Part shown: piece by piece, positions 17,952 through 25,974 of the stretch | Layout: each line of letters opens with the position of its first letter | How positions within the stretch are numbered: position 1 is the first letter of the stretch | Assembly (NCBI GenBank): GCA_947627375.1 | Contig: CANQVR010000003.1 | Location: forward strand, 1-40,802 | From: an uncultured Bacilli bacterium | Lineage (GTDB): Bacteria > Bacillota_I > Bacilli_A > RF39 > UBA660 | Reading direction: 5' to 3' | Length of the DNA stretch: 40,802 nt | The notes under the pieces: model-generated | Told to the model about the DNA's origin: nothing | What the model saw: only the letters and a program-made list of their open reading frames with translations | Databases searched by the model: none | Translations under genes and position numbers: made by a program

Positions 17952-19013
17952 ATGATTGAGAGATTAGAAGTAATTGAAAAAAAGTATGATGATTTACAAA
18001 GAAAACTTACAACTCCGGAAGTATTAAATGATTTTAATAAAACGAAAGAAATATCTAAGAAAATTTCAGAAATTGAAGAAGTAGTTAGTGTTTTTAAAAA
18101 ATATAAAAAATTATTAGAAAATATTAATGATACTAGAGAAATGCTTAAAGATCCTGAACTAGGAGAAATGGCTAAAGAGGATATTTCTAATTTAGAAGAA
18201 GAAAAAGAGACTTTAGAAAAAGAACTTGAAATATTACTTATTCCTAAAGATCCGAATGATGATAAAAATGTTATTATGGAAATAAGAGGAGCAGCAGGAG
18301 GAGATGAAGCAAATATTTTTGCGGGGGATCTATTTAGAATGTATACTAGATACGCTGAAAAACAAGGATTTACTTATCAAGTATATAATGCAGTCGAAGG
18401 AAGTGCTGGAGGGTATAGTCAAATAGAATTTATTATTAAAGGTAAAAATATTTATTCCAAACTTAAATATGAAAGTGGATCTCATAGAGTACAGAGGGTG
18501 CCTGTTACAGAATCTAATGGAAGAATTCAAACTTCGACAGCTACAGTTTTAGTTATTCCAGAAGAAGATGATAGTATAGATATTAATATTAATCCAAGTG
18601 ATTTAAGAATAGATATCTTTAGATCGAGTGGTTGTGGAGGACAAGGAGTTAATACTACTGATTCTGCGGTGAGAATTACACATCTGCCGACAAATACAGT
18701 TGTTACTTGTCAAAATGAAAGAAGTCAAATTCAAAATAAAGAACAGGCAATGAAAGTTTTAAAGGCAAGACTTTATGAACAAGAAAGACAAAAAATCGAA
18801 GCTGAACAAGGCGATGTTAGAAGAATGAAAATTGGTACTGGAGATAGAGCAGAAAAGATTAGAACTTATAATTATCCTCAAAATAGAGTTACTGATCATA
18901 GAATTGGATTTACAACTAAAAATTTAGATAGAGTAATGGATGGAGACTTAGAAGATATTATTGAGGCTTTGATTAGCGAAGACCAAAAAAGAAAATTAGA
19001 AGAACAAGAATAG
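17952..19013 (+). CDS. prfA: Peptide chain release factor 1
   Basis: Terminates translation at UAA and UAG. It has the GGQ peptidyl-tRNA hydrolysis motif in SSGCGGQGVNTTDSAV and a PVT codon-recognition tripeptide in RVQRVPVTES, the RF1-type form. About 353 aa, family length. The track ORF begins at an upstream TTG; AAAGGAG precedes the ATG at 17952. prmC, which methylates the GGQ Gln, follows 9 bp later. Confidence 0.96.
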   Translation: MIERLEVIEKKYDDLQRKLTTPEVLNDFNKTKEISKKISEIEEVVSVFKKYKKLLENINDTREMLKDPELGEMAKEDISNLEEEKETLEKELEILLIPKDPNDDKNVIMEIRGAAGGDEANIFAGDLFRMYTRYAEKQGFTYQVYNAVEGSAGGYSQIEFIIKGKNIYSKLKYESGSHRVQRVPVTESNGRIQTSTATVLVIPEEDDSIDININPSDLRIDIFRSSGCGGQGVNTTDSAVRITHLPTNTVVTCQNERSQIQNKEQAMKVLKARLYEQERQKIEAEQGDVRRMKIGTGDRAEKIRTYNYPQNRVTDHRIGFTTKNLDRVMDGDLEDIIEALISEDQKRKLEEQE

Positions 19014-19022
19014 GGGTTAGTT

Positions 19023-19856
19023 ATGACTGTAGAAGAATTATTAATTTATGGAAAAAAACATTGTCATTCTGATCATGCTAAATTTTTACTTTCAGATATT
19101 TTAGGTTGTAATCCACTTGAACTTTTAAATTATCTAAATAAAGAAATAAATGAAGAAAAAAGTAATTTATATAAAGCAGAAATAAAAGCTTTGGAAGAAG
19201 GAAATCCAATTCAATATGTGACAGGGAAAACAAATTTTTATGGTTATCAGTTTTTAGTTAATAAAGATGTTTTAATTCCTAGATTTGAAACTGAACAACT
19301 TGTCGAGAAAACTATCGAATATGTTAATAAGTATTTTGATGATAAGATAGACGTTATTGATCTTGGCTGTGGAAGTGGTGCGATAGGAATTACTCTTGCT
19401 AAAAAGTTAAAAAATATTGATTTAACTTTACTAGATATAAGTAAACAAGCTTTAAACGTTTCATATCGTAATGCTTTATATCAAGAAGTTGATGCATCTT
19501 TTATTGAAAGTGATATGTTTTCTAATGTTAAAAAGAAATATGATGTGATAATTAGTAATCCTCCTTATATTAAAGAAGATGAGGAAATAGAAGATATAGT
19601 TAAAAATAATGAACCGAGTATTGCTTTATATGGAGGAAAAGATGGACTTTGTTTTTATGATAAGATTTTAAAAGATATAAAAGACCATATGAAAACAAAG
19701 TGTTTAGTAGCATTTGAAATAGGTGCAACACAAGGACAAGATGTTTATAATTTAATTCAAAAATATTTACCTGGTGCTATAGTTGAAGTAAAAAAAGATT
19801 TAGCGGGACGTGATAGAATGGTATTTATTTTTCATAATTTAGAAAAAAATATTTAA
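19023..19856 (+). CDS. prmC: Release factor glutamine methyltransferase PrmC
   Basis: Methylates the GGQ glutamine of release factors with S-adenosylmethionine. N-terminal helical domain, then the Rossmann fold with DLGCGSGAIGI (SAM binding) and ISNPPYI (catalytic NPPY). QYVTGKTNFYG and VLIPRFETE are family signatures. 277 aa. It is coupled to prfA. The 7-bp AACCACC/GGTGGTT repeat after it could weakly terminate or, more likely, regulates spoIIR. Confidence 0.95.
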   Translation: MTVEELLIYGKKHCHSDHAKFLLSDILGCNPLELLNYLNKEINEEKSNLYKAEIKALEEGNPIQYVTGKTNFYGYQFLVNKDVLIPRFETEQLVEKTIEYVNKYFDDKIDVIDLGCGSGAIGITLAKKLKNIDLTLLDISKQALNVSYRNALYQEVDASFIESDMFSNVKKKYDVIISNPPYIKEDEEIEDIVKNNEPSIALYGGKDGLCFYDKILKDIKDHMKTKCLVAFEIGATQGQDVYNLIQKYLPGAIVEVKKDLAGRDRMVFIFHNLEKNI

Positions 19857-19873
19857 AAATTGTATAAAAATAT

Positions 19874-19906
19874 AACCACCAATCATTATAGAAGTGAAAG
19901 GTGGTT
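19874..19906 (+). promoter_or_regulatory. Hairpin over the spoIIR ribosome binding site
   Basis: AACCACC (19874-19880) pairs perfectly with GGTGGTT (19900-19906) around a 19-nt loop. The right arm covers the Shine-Dalgarno AAAGGTGG of spoIIR, so the fold would reduce translation. Confidence 0.5.
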
Positions 19907-19911
19907 TTATT

Positions 19912-20445
19912 ATTAAAAAAACTATAATTATTGGAACAATTATTTTAATTTTAGTTTCTCTTTTAAATAATGTATCAGAGGAAGTTATCATTCCCAAAAG
20001 TGCGATTAGATTTAGAGTGATTGCTAATAGTAATTCGACATTTGATCAAAATATAAAATTAAAAGTTAGAGATAATTTACAAAAACAGATGAATAGTGTT
20101 TTAAAGGAATCTGATTCAATTGAGACTTCTAGAAATATTTTAAAAAATAATACTTTATTATTTGAAGAAAATGTTAATAATACTTTGAAAAATTTAAATG
20201 TTAAACAAAAAGTAGATGTTAATTATGGAATGAATTATTTTCCTGAAAAAGTATATAAAGGAGTTACTTATAAAAAAGGAAATTATGAATCATTAGTAGT
20301 AAAACTTGGAGAAGGAAAAGGAGATAATTGGTGGTGTGTTTTATTTCCTCCACTTTGTCTTTTAGAAGCAGAAGAAGATGAAGCAAAAGAAAAAGTTGAG
20401 TATAAATTTTTTGTCAAAGAATTGATCGATAAGTATTTTAAGTAA
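19912..20445 (+). CDS. spoIIR: Stage II sporulation protein R
   Basis: Forespore-secreted signal that triggers SpoIIGA to process pro-sigma-E in the mother cell. A hydrophobic N-terminal segment is followed by IRFRVIANSNSTFDQNIKLKVRD, and the conserved C-terminal half has MNYFPEKVYKGV and GEGKGDNWWCVLFPPLC. About 177-183 aa. The start is uncertain: the track uses a GTG at 19894 with no upstream ribosome binding site and with AAAGGTGG inside the coding part. An ATT at 19912 sits 7 nt after that site and gives a clean signal peptide (Met-KKTIIIGTI). The adjacent ATT at 19909 is also possible. Confidence 0.88.
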   Translation: MKKTIIIGTIILILVSLLNNVSEEVIIPKSAIRFRVIANSNSTFDQNIKLKVRDNLQKQMNSVLKESDSIETSRNILKNNTLLFEENVNNTLKNLNVKQKVDVNYGMNYFPEKVYKGVTYKKGNYESLVVKLGEGKGDNWWCVLFPPLCLLEAEEDEAKEKVEYKFFVKELIDKYFK

Positions 20446-20476
20446 AGGTTATTAATAAAATATATAAGGTGATATG

Positions 20477-21016
20477 ATGAGAGATATCCTTATATATTTT
20501 TTTGTGGCTTTAGGTCTTAGTATGGATGCATTTTCTTTGGCAATAGTTTATGGAGTTAGTAAAATTACTTTTATGAAAATGTTACTTCTTTCCTTATGTG
20601 TTGGAGTTTTTCATTTTTTTATGCCGATATTGGGTGGAAGTGTTGGTGTTTTGTTTCAAAAGCAATTGATTTTTAGCGCTAATATAATAGTTAGTGTTGT
20701 CTTTTTTATAATTGCTATTTCCATGATTAGATCTTTAAATGAAGATGAGGAAGTAATCTTACTTTCTAAGTTTTATCATTTTTTATTTTTTGCTTTTACT
20801 GTAAGTTTAGATAGTTTATCAGTTGGTATTGCTTATGGTATTTTAAAAGAGGAGATGCTGCTTGCAGCTTTAATATTTTCGATAATTAGTTTTATCTTTA
20901 CTTTCTTAGGAGTTTTAATAGGTAATTATTTTGGAAAGAAATTTGGTAAGTGTTCTAAAGTTATAGGAGCTTTAATTTTATTTTTTTTGGGTCTTAAATA
21001 TCTTATTTTGTCTTAG
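20477..21016 (+). CDS. mntP: Putative manganese efflux pump MntP
   Basis: Six-helix membrane protein of the MntP/YtaF family, two homologous three-helix halves. Each half has the signature with an Asp in the membrane: GLSMDAFSLAIVYG near the start and SLDSLSVGIAYG in the second half. About 179 aa. AAGGTG suits the second of two adjacent ATGs. In Bacillus an mntP gene (ywlD) also lies shortly after spoIIR; the tsaC/sua5 gene usually between them is not here. Confidence 0.85.
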   Translation: MRDILIYFFVALGLSMDAFSLAIVYGVSKITFMKMLLLSLCVGVFHFFMPILGGSVGVLFQKQLIFSANIIVSVVFFIIAISMIRSLNEDEEVILLSKFYHFLFFAFTVSLDSLSVGIAYGILKEEMLLAALIFSIISFIFTFLGVLIGNYFGKKFGKCSKVIGALILFFLGLKYLILS

Positions 21017-21022
21017 TATTTT

Positions 21023-21051
21023 TTGACTTTTTTTAAAATTCATGTTAAAAT
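21023..21051 (+). promoter_or_regulatory. Predicted promoter of the second DHH gene
   Basis: TTGACT (21023-21028), 17 bp, TAAAAT (21046-21051), preceded by TGT (extended -10). Confidence 0.7.
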
Positions 21052-21086
21052 ATAGCTGCTTTTAAAGTATTGAGGGAGGCTTTAGA

Positions 21087-22124
21087 ATGTATTTTGATAT
21101 TTCTAATTTTGAAGTTGATTTAAAAAATGCTATAAAAAAAGCAACTAATATTATAATTACGCCACATGTATATCCTGATTTTGATGCTATAGGTTCTGCT
21201 CTTGGTATTGCAACTTTATGTAATCATTATGGAGGAAAACCTTATATTTTAATAAATGATAATTTAGATAACTTAGATTATAAAGTTACTGAAATAATCA
21301 ATGAAGCAAAAGAAGATTATAATTTTATTACTTTAGAAGAATACAATCAAATTAAAAGTGATAATGATACGTTAATCACTACCGATGTTAATAAGAAAAA
21401 TATTGTGCATGTGGAAAATGATCTTAAAAGTTTTAAAGATATATTTATCATAGACCATCATCAAGTTGATAATAATACTATTGTTACTGATCCAGAAAAA
21501 ATGTATATAAATGTTTTTTCATCTAGTGCTAGTGAGATAGTTACTAATATTTTACTTGATAATGATATTAAATTTGATGCTAAAATTGCAACTTATTTAT
21601 ATACGGGAATAGTATTAGATACTAATAGATTTATGAAAGATACAACATCTCAAACTTTAACAATTGCGGCAGAACTTTTAAAAAGAGGTGCTAGTATAGA
21701 AAGAGCAAATAATTTATTGAAAAGTAATAATATTCAGAATTTAAAAATATATAAATTAGTTAATTCTGCTAAATTTATGAATTATAATTTAGGAATTGCT
21801 GGACTTGCTAAAGAAAATAGACAAGTTTATGAAATAAAAGAAATTGCTATTGCTGCAGATAGAATTTTAAATGGTGATATGGCTTCTAATCAAATGTCTA
21901 AAAATTTATCATTAGAAAATTTAAATGTTTCTATTGCCATGGGACCAATTGATAAAAATAGATATCGTATAAGTGCTAGAAGTAGTGAAAATGGATTAGA
22001 TGTGTGTGAAATAATGAAAAAAATTGGTGGAGGAGGCAATACCCATAGTGCAGCTGCTGAAGTTAATCGAAAAAATTCTTATAAGGCATTAGTTAAAATA
22101 AAGGATATTATCAAAAAACAATAA
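21087..22124 (+). CDS. Second stand-alone GdpP-like DHH/DHHA1 phosphodiesterase
   Basis: Soluble 345-aa protein, paralogous to the product of the gene at 7061. The DHH domain has PHVYPDFDAIGSALG (about residues 27-41), TTDVN and IDHHQVD. The C-terminal DHHA1 domain has ISARSSENGLDV and a glycine motif GGGGNTHSAAAEV, where the family GGGH is GGGN. The overall pattern is closer to the C-terminal part of GdpP than to NrnA, but no transmembrane, PAS or GGDEF part is present. Likely substrates are c-di-AMP, pApA or nano-RNA. It has its own promoter and terminator, so it is expressed as a single gene. Confidence 0.82.
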   Translation: MYFDISNFEVDLKNAIKKATNIIITPHVYPDFDAIGSALGIATLCNHYGGKPYILINDNLDNLDYKVTEIINEAKEDYNFITLEEYNQIKSDNDTLITTDVNKKNIVHVENDLKSFKDIFIIDHHQVDNNTIVTDPEKMYINVFSSSASEIVTNILLDNDIKFDAKIATYLYTGIVLDTNRFMKDTTSQTLTIAAELLKRGASIERANNLLKSNNIQNLKIYKLVNSAKFMNYNLGIAGLAKENRQVYEIKEIAIAADRILNGDMASNQMSKNLSLENLNVSIAMGPIDKNRYRISARSSENGLDVCEIMKKIGGGGNTHSAAAEVNRKNSYKALVKIKDIIKKQ

Positions 22125-22134
22125 TATCTTTTTT
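22101..22134 (+). terminator. Intrinsic terminator after the second DHH gene
   Basis: AAGGATATTAT and ATAATATCTTT form 11 pairs (one G-U) around a 9-nt loop, followed by a T run. The left arm lies inside the last codons and the right arm begins at the stop. Confidence 0.82.
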
Positions 22135-22157
22135 CTTTTTTCTTTTAAGCAGTTTAA

Positions 22158-22186
22158 TTGACAAGTTATCATAAATTTTATATGAT
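22158..22186 (+). promoter_or_regulatory. Predicted promoter of fba-murA
   Basis: TTGACA (22158-22163, consensus), 17 bp, TATGAT (22181-22186). The expected start near 22193 leaves a leader of only about 10 nt. Confidence 0.8.
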
Positions 22187-22202
22187 ATAGTTGGTGATAA
22201 TA

Positions 22203-23051
22203 ATGTTAGTTAATTTTAAAGAAATGATGCATGAGGCAAAACAAAAAAAATATGCTGTTCCACAGTTTAATATTAATAATTTAGAGTGGACAAAGTATAT
22301 TTTGGAAGAATGTCAAAAGCTTAATATACCTGTAATTTTAGGAGTAAGTGAAGGTGCAGTAAGATATATGGGAGGATACCATATAGTAGTAGCATTAGTT
22401 GAGTCTCTTATTAAAGATTTAAGAATAACTATTCCTGTATGTCTTCATTTAGATCATGGAACTTTTGAAGGATGTTTTAAAGCAGTAGATGCTGGATTTA
22501 GTTCAGTTATGATAGATGCTTCCCGTGAAGAGTTAAATAAAAATATTGAAATAACAAAAAAAGTGGTAGAATATGCTCATCCTAAAGGTGTTAGCGTCGA
22601 AGCTGAAATTGGTCATATTGGTGGAGTAGAAGATGATATAAGTGGAAAGTTGTTTTATGCAAGAGTAGATGAATGTAAAACACTTTATAATGAAACGAAT
22701 ATTGATTCTATTGCACCGGCTTTAGGTAGTGTTCATGGTCCATATAAAGGAGAACCTAAACTTGATTTTAAAACCATGAGAGAAATAGATGAGGCTTTGG
22801 AAATCCCTTTAGTTTTGCATGGAGGTTCAGGAATACCTGATTATCAAATTAAAGAAGCTATTTCTTGTGGAATTGCTAAAATTAATGTTAATACGGATTT
22901 ACAAATTGTTTGGTCAAAAGCTGTTCGTGAATTTTTAAATAGTGATAGTAAAGTTTATGATCCACGAAAAATTATTGGAAGTGGAGAGAACGCTATAAAA
23001 ACTAAAATAGAAGAATTAGTTTACATTTTTGGAACAAAATCTATGAAATAA
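22203..23051 (+). CDS. fba: Class II fructose-bisphosphate aldolase
   Basis: Zn-dependent glycolytic/gluconeogenic aldolase. Metal and catalytic signatures are CLHLDHGTFEGC, VEAEIGHIGG, ALGSVHGPYKG and LHGGSGIPDYQIKEAI, with INVNTDLQ at the phosphate site. About 282 aa, typical of the Bacillus FbaA type. The track ORF starts at a GTG within GGTGAT; the ATG at 22203 is preferred. murA follows after 24 bp with no terminator between. Confidence 0.94.
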   Translation: MLVNFKEMMHEAKQKKYAVPQFNINNLEWTKYILEECQKLNIPVILGVSEGAVRYMGGYHIVVALVESLIKDLRITIPVCLHLDHGTFEGCFKAVDAGFSSVMIDASREELNKNIEITKKVVEYAHPKGVSVEAEIGHIGGVEDDISGKLFYARVDECKTLYNETNIDSIAPALGSVHGPYKGEPKLDFKTMREIDEALEIPLVLHGGSGIPDYQIKEAISCGIAKINVNTDLQIVWSKAVREFLNSDSKVYDPRKIIGSGENAIKTKIEELVYIFGTKSMK

Positions 23052-23075
23052 AAATATAATAAATTGGAGGAAATA

Positions 23076-24329
23076 ATGAAAGTATTAGAAATAACAGGAG
23101 GTCAAACTCTATCTGGAACTATACGAATAAGTGGGGCAAAAAATAGTGTTGTAGCTTTAATTCCAGCGGCTATTTTAGCAGATGAAGATGTTACTATTTG
23201 TAATGTTCCTGAGATTACGGATACTGATGCTTTATGTGAAGCTTTAGAATATTTAAATGTTTCAGTAAAAAGAGCTAGTGAAAGTTTAGTTATAAATGCT
23301 AGTAAATTACAAAACAAAGAAATAACTATTCACTATTCTCAAAAGTTGAGAGCGTCATATTATTTTATGGGAGCACTTCTTGGTAAATATAAAAAAGTAA
23401 CTATGTATTTTCCTGGAGGTTGTGCTATTGGAAAAAGACCTATTAATTTACATTTAAAAGGATTTGAATCTCTTGGAGCAACAGTTACAAGTGATGATAA
23501 TAAATATACAGTGGCAGCAGATGAGCTTAAAGGCGCTAATATTTATTTAGATATAGCTTCAGTTGGAGCTACAGTAAATATTATGTTGGCTGCAGTTTAT
23601 GCAAAAGGTAAAACGGTAATTGAAAATGCTGCTAAAGAGCCTGAGATTGTTAATATTGCTACCTTTTTAAATAATATGGGAGCAAAAATTACAGGAGCAG
23701 GTACTTCTACGATAACGATAGTTGGAGTAGATAAACTTCACGGATGTTTCCATGAAGTTATACCTGATAGAATTGAAGCAGGAACTTATTTGATTGCTGG
23801 GGCTTTAGTTGGAAAGTATTTAAAAATAGATAATATTATTCCAGAACATTTAGAAAGTCTTACTTCTAAATTAGAAGAAATAGGTGCCGAACTGGAAATA
23901 GGAGCTGATTATATTATTGTTAATAAAGGTAATCATTATAAAGCAACTAATATAAAAACGCTTGTATATCCTGGCTTTCCAACGGACCTACAACAACCTT
24001 TTACGACTCTTTTAACTCAATGTAAAGGAAAAAGTAAGGTCGAAGAAACAATTTGGGAAAATCGTTTTATGCATGTTCCATATTTAGAAAAGATGGGAGC
24101 TGATATAGAAGTTAGAGATACTACAGCTATTGTTTTAAGAAATACTCCTCTTGTTGGTTGTCGAGTTACTGCTACTGATTTACGTGCAGGAGCTGCTTTG
24201 GTAGTGGCAGGACTTGTAGCAAGTGGTACTACTATAATAGATAATATTGATCATATTTTAAGAGGATATGAACAAATAATTGAAAAATTAACCGGTGTCG
24301 GTGCTAAAATAACATTAAAAGAAATATAG
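23076..24329 (+). CDS. murA: UDP-N-acetylglucosamine 1-carboxyvinyltransferase
   Basis: First committed step of peptidoglycan synthesis: transfers enolpyruvate from PEP to UDP-GlcNAc. RISGAKNSVV contains the substrate Lys22-Asn23 pair, and GGCAIGKRPINLHLKG carries the catalytic, fosfomycin-reactive Cys116. 417 aa. GGAGG precedes the ATG at 23076. The place after fba resembles murAB (murZ) of Bacillus. rho, which usually follows, is missing. Confidence 0.95.
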   Translation: MKVLEITGGQTLSGTIRISGAKNSVVALIPAAILADEDVTICNVPEITDTDALCEALEYLNVSVKRASESLVINASKLQNKEITIHYSQKLRASYYFMGALLGKYKKVTMYFPGGCAIGKRPINLHLKGFESLGATVTSDDNKYTVAADELKGANIYLDIASVGATVNIMLAAVYAKGKTVIENAAKEPEIVNIATFLNNMGAKITGAGTSTITIVGVDKLHGCFHEVIPDRIEAGTYLIAGALVGKYLKIDNIIPEHLESLTSKLEEIGAELEIGADYIIVNKGNHYKATNIKTLVYPGFPTDLQQPFTTLLTQCKGKSKVEETIWENRFMHVPYLEKMGADIEVRDTTAIVLRNTPLVGCRVTATDLRAGAALVVAGLVASGTTIIDNIDHILRGYEQIIEKLTGVGAKITLKEI

Positions 24330-24348
24330 TATTATATATTCTTTTTTT
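24321..24348 (+). terminator. Possible terminator after murA
   Basis: GAA-A-TATA and TATATTC form a 7-bp stem with one bulged A around the stop codon region, followed by seven T. The stem is weak. Confidence 0.4.
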
Positions 24349-24365
24349 GTATGGAGGCATACATC

Positions 24366-25064
24366 ATGAAATATAAAAAAATACTATTCTTTGTATTAGT
24401 GATTATAATTATTTATTTAATTTATTTTTTTTACCATGGTAAAACTATTTCTTATATTGCTTTAGGAGACTCTTTTGCATTAGGAGAAAATCCTTATGGA
24501 GAAGTTGGTTATAGTTATGCTGATTATTTAAGAGATGATTTAAGTAAAAATAAAAATATAAAATTATATACTAAAGAATTTACTAAAAAAAATTATTATA
24601 TCCAAGATTTATATGAAGATATTATTTTTAATAAAAAAATTTTGATTGATGGAAAGACATTATCTCTAAAAAGTACTTTAAGAGATGCTAATTTAATTAC
24701 TATTTCTATAGGAAAAGATGATTTGTTTTCCAAGATTTCTTTTCAACAATCTAAAAATATAAGTGATGATGATATAGTTGATAATATTTCTCATGAGATG
24801 AATTTATTAATAAAAGAAATTATGAAATATAATAGTAATATTATTTTAGTTGGATATTATAATTTATTTTATGATAAGAATGATTCTAAAATATTTGAAA
24901 AGTTAAATGAAGAATATAAAAGTATTGCTAAAAAACATGGTATTACTTATATAGATATTTATAATAAAATGAATTATGATAATCTTTCTAATCCTAATAG
25001 TTATTATCCAAATGTAGAAGGATATAGATTTATAGAAAGTGAAATAATGAAGAGTTTTAAGTAA
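24366..25064 (+). CDS. SGNH/GDSL-like membrane-anchored protein, catalytic residues altered
   Basis: One N-terminal membrane helix (about residues 5-23) anchors an outside domain of the SGNH hydrolase fold. Block I is present (ALGDSFALG, Ser36). Block III reads SIGKDD where active members have GxND. The C-terminal block reads YYPNVEGY where active members have DxxHPN, so the catalytic His appears to be Tyr. 232 aa. GGAGG precedes the ATG at 24366. It may be a non-enzymatic or altered wall-associated protein. It lies in the slot between murA and rpmE where rho is usual. Confidence 0.65.
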   Translation: MKYKKILFFVLVIIIIYLIYFFYHGKTISYIALGDSFALGENPYGEVGYSYADYLRDDLSKNKNIKLYTKEFTKKNYYIQDLYEDIIFNKKILIDGKTLSLKSTLRDANLITISIGKDDLFSKISFQQSKNISDDDIVDNISHEMNLLIKEIMKYNSNIILVGYYNLFYDKNDSKIFEKLNEEYKSIAKKHGITYIDIYNKMNYDNLSNPNSYYPNVEGYRFIESEIMKSFK

Positions 25065-25074
25065 AGTTTTTTAA

Positions 25075-25103
25075 TTGATTTTTATAATTCTCAGTGCTAT
25101 AAT
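25075..25103 (+). promoter_or_regulatory. Predicted promoter of the unknown membrane protein gene
   Basis: TTGATT (25075-25080), 17 bp, TATAAT (25098-25103), with TGC before the -10. It supports the plus-strand reading of a region where both strands are open. Confidence 0.75.
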
Positions 25104-25129
25104 AGAGATTATTAAAAAGGAGAAGGATT

Positions 25130-25600
25130 ATGAAAAAACGAAAAAAAGAACTTTCTAGAAGTGAAAAAATGATTGTTGCTGCACAAGGAACAATGCTTTG
25201 TTTTCTCGCACCTTTTTTTGTTTGTTTTGGTGCAAATGCAACTTTTAGTCTTTTTTCTGCTGCTCTTACTTTGGGAAGTGGTTTAGGATCTGGTATTTGT
25301 CTTGGTGTAGGAATATTTTCTTTTTTGGCTTTGGTTGTGGCGCCAATACAGATTTCTATGTGGGCAGTTAAAAATATATGTTCATTTTTGAAAGAAAGTA
25401 AAAAAGGTAATAATGAAAAAGTTACTGAAAAAAATAATGAAAAATTACATGATAAAAAAGTTACTATAGGAAAAGATAATAATAAGGTTAAAAAGACAGA
25501 ATTTATTTTAGGTGATAATAAAAAGAACAATCATACTAGTTGTTATGATGACTATGTTTATGATGCTAAAGCAAAAGGAAAACAAAAAGTGAAAAAATAA
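25130..25600 (+). CDS. Unknown small membrane protein with charged tail
   Basis: I do not recognise this 156-aa protein. It has a basic start (MKKRKKELSRSEK), two hydrophobic segments (about residues 15-40 and 45-85; the second is Gly-rich, LTLGSGLGSGICLGVGIFSF), and a hydrophilic Lys/Asn/Asp-rich C-terminal tail of about 65 residues ending in a run of Lys. That suggests a two-helix membrane protein with its tail in the cytoplasm. AAAAAGGAG and a good promoter precede the ATG. The equally long minus-strand ORF lacks these signals and is taken as a shadow. Confidence 0.7.
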   Translation: MKKRKKELSRSEKMIVAAQGTMLCFLAPFFVCFGANATFSLFSAALTLGSGLGSGICLGVGIFSFLALVVAPIQISMWAVKNICSFLKESKKGNNEKVTEKNNEKLHDKKVTIGKDNNKVKKTEFILGDNKKNNHTSCYDDYVYDAKAKGKQKVKK

Positions 25601-25616
25601 TTTTATTGTTAAAAAT

Positions 25617-25645
25617 TTGCGTATTTTTGGAAAGTTTGCTATACT
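25617..25645 (+). promoter_or_regulatory. Predicted promoter of rpmE
   Basis: TTGCGT (25617-25622), 17 bp, TATACT (25640-25645) with TGC before the -10. Leader of about 55 nt. Confidence 0.6.
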
Positions 25646-25667
25646 ATCTATGCTTGTTTATATTTCT

Positions 25668-25686
25668 ATGACAAATAATTTGTCAT
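25668..25686 (+). promoter_or_regulatory. Leader hairpin before rpmE
   Basis: ATGACAAAT and ATTTGTCAT form a perfect inverted repeat around one A (in RNA a 7-bp stem with a 5-nt loop), ending 5 nt before the AAGGAG of rpmE. Ribosomal protein leaders upstream of rpmE are known in several phyla; this may be one, by inference. Confidence 0.45.
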
Positions 25687-25705
25687 GGCGGAAGGAGTGA
25701 AACTT

Positions 25706-25921
25706 ATGAAAAAAGGAATTCATCCAGAAGTTAAGGATTGTACTGTTACTTGTGTTTGTGGTGAAACTTTTACTACAAAATCAGTAAAGGATGAAATTAA
25801 TGTTGAAGTTTGTTCTAAGTGTCATCCATTTTATACAGGAGAACAAAATAGAGCATCACGTGCTGGACGTGTAGATAAATTCAACAAAAAATATGGATTC
25901 GATAAAAAAGAAGCTGCTTAA
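25706..25921 (+). CDS. rpmE: 50S ribosomal protein bL31
   Basis: 71-aa large-subunit protein at the intersubunit bridge. It starts [11 protein letters not shown] and has CVCG and [12 protein letters not shown], so it is the zinc-binding (C+) form with Cys ligands. The track ORF begins at an upstream ATG inside the leader hairpin; AAGGAG suits the ATG at 25706. Confidence 0.96.
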   Translation: MKKGIHPEVKDCTVTCVCGETFTTKSVKDEINVEVCSKCHPFYTGEQNRASRAGRVDKFNKKYGFDKKEAA

Positions 25922-25936
25922 TTTAAGTAGTTTTTT
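25911..25936 (+). terminator. Intrinsic terminator after rpmE
   Basis: AAGCTGCTT and AAGTAGTTT pair over 9 positions (two G-U) with a 5-nt loop, followed by six T. The left arm is in the last codons and the stop codon falls in the stem-loop. Confidence 0.75.
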
Positions 25937-25974
25937 CTTTTTTGTGATATACTTATAATAGAAAGGGTGATTTG

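Noticed and set aside
25057-25530. 157-aa minus-strand ORF
   Set aside because: It mirrors the plus-strand gene at 25130, which has a strong promoter and ribosome binding site; the minus ORF has neither.
25854-25867. Second CACGTG as a parS candidate in rpmE
   Set aside because: Only the 7-base core TCACGTG matches; the flanks do not fit the ParB consensus.
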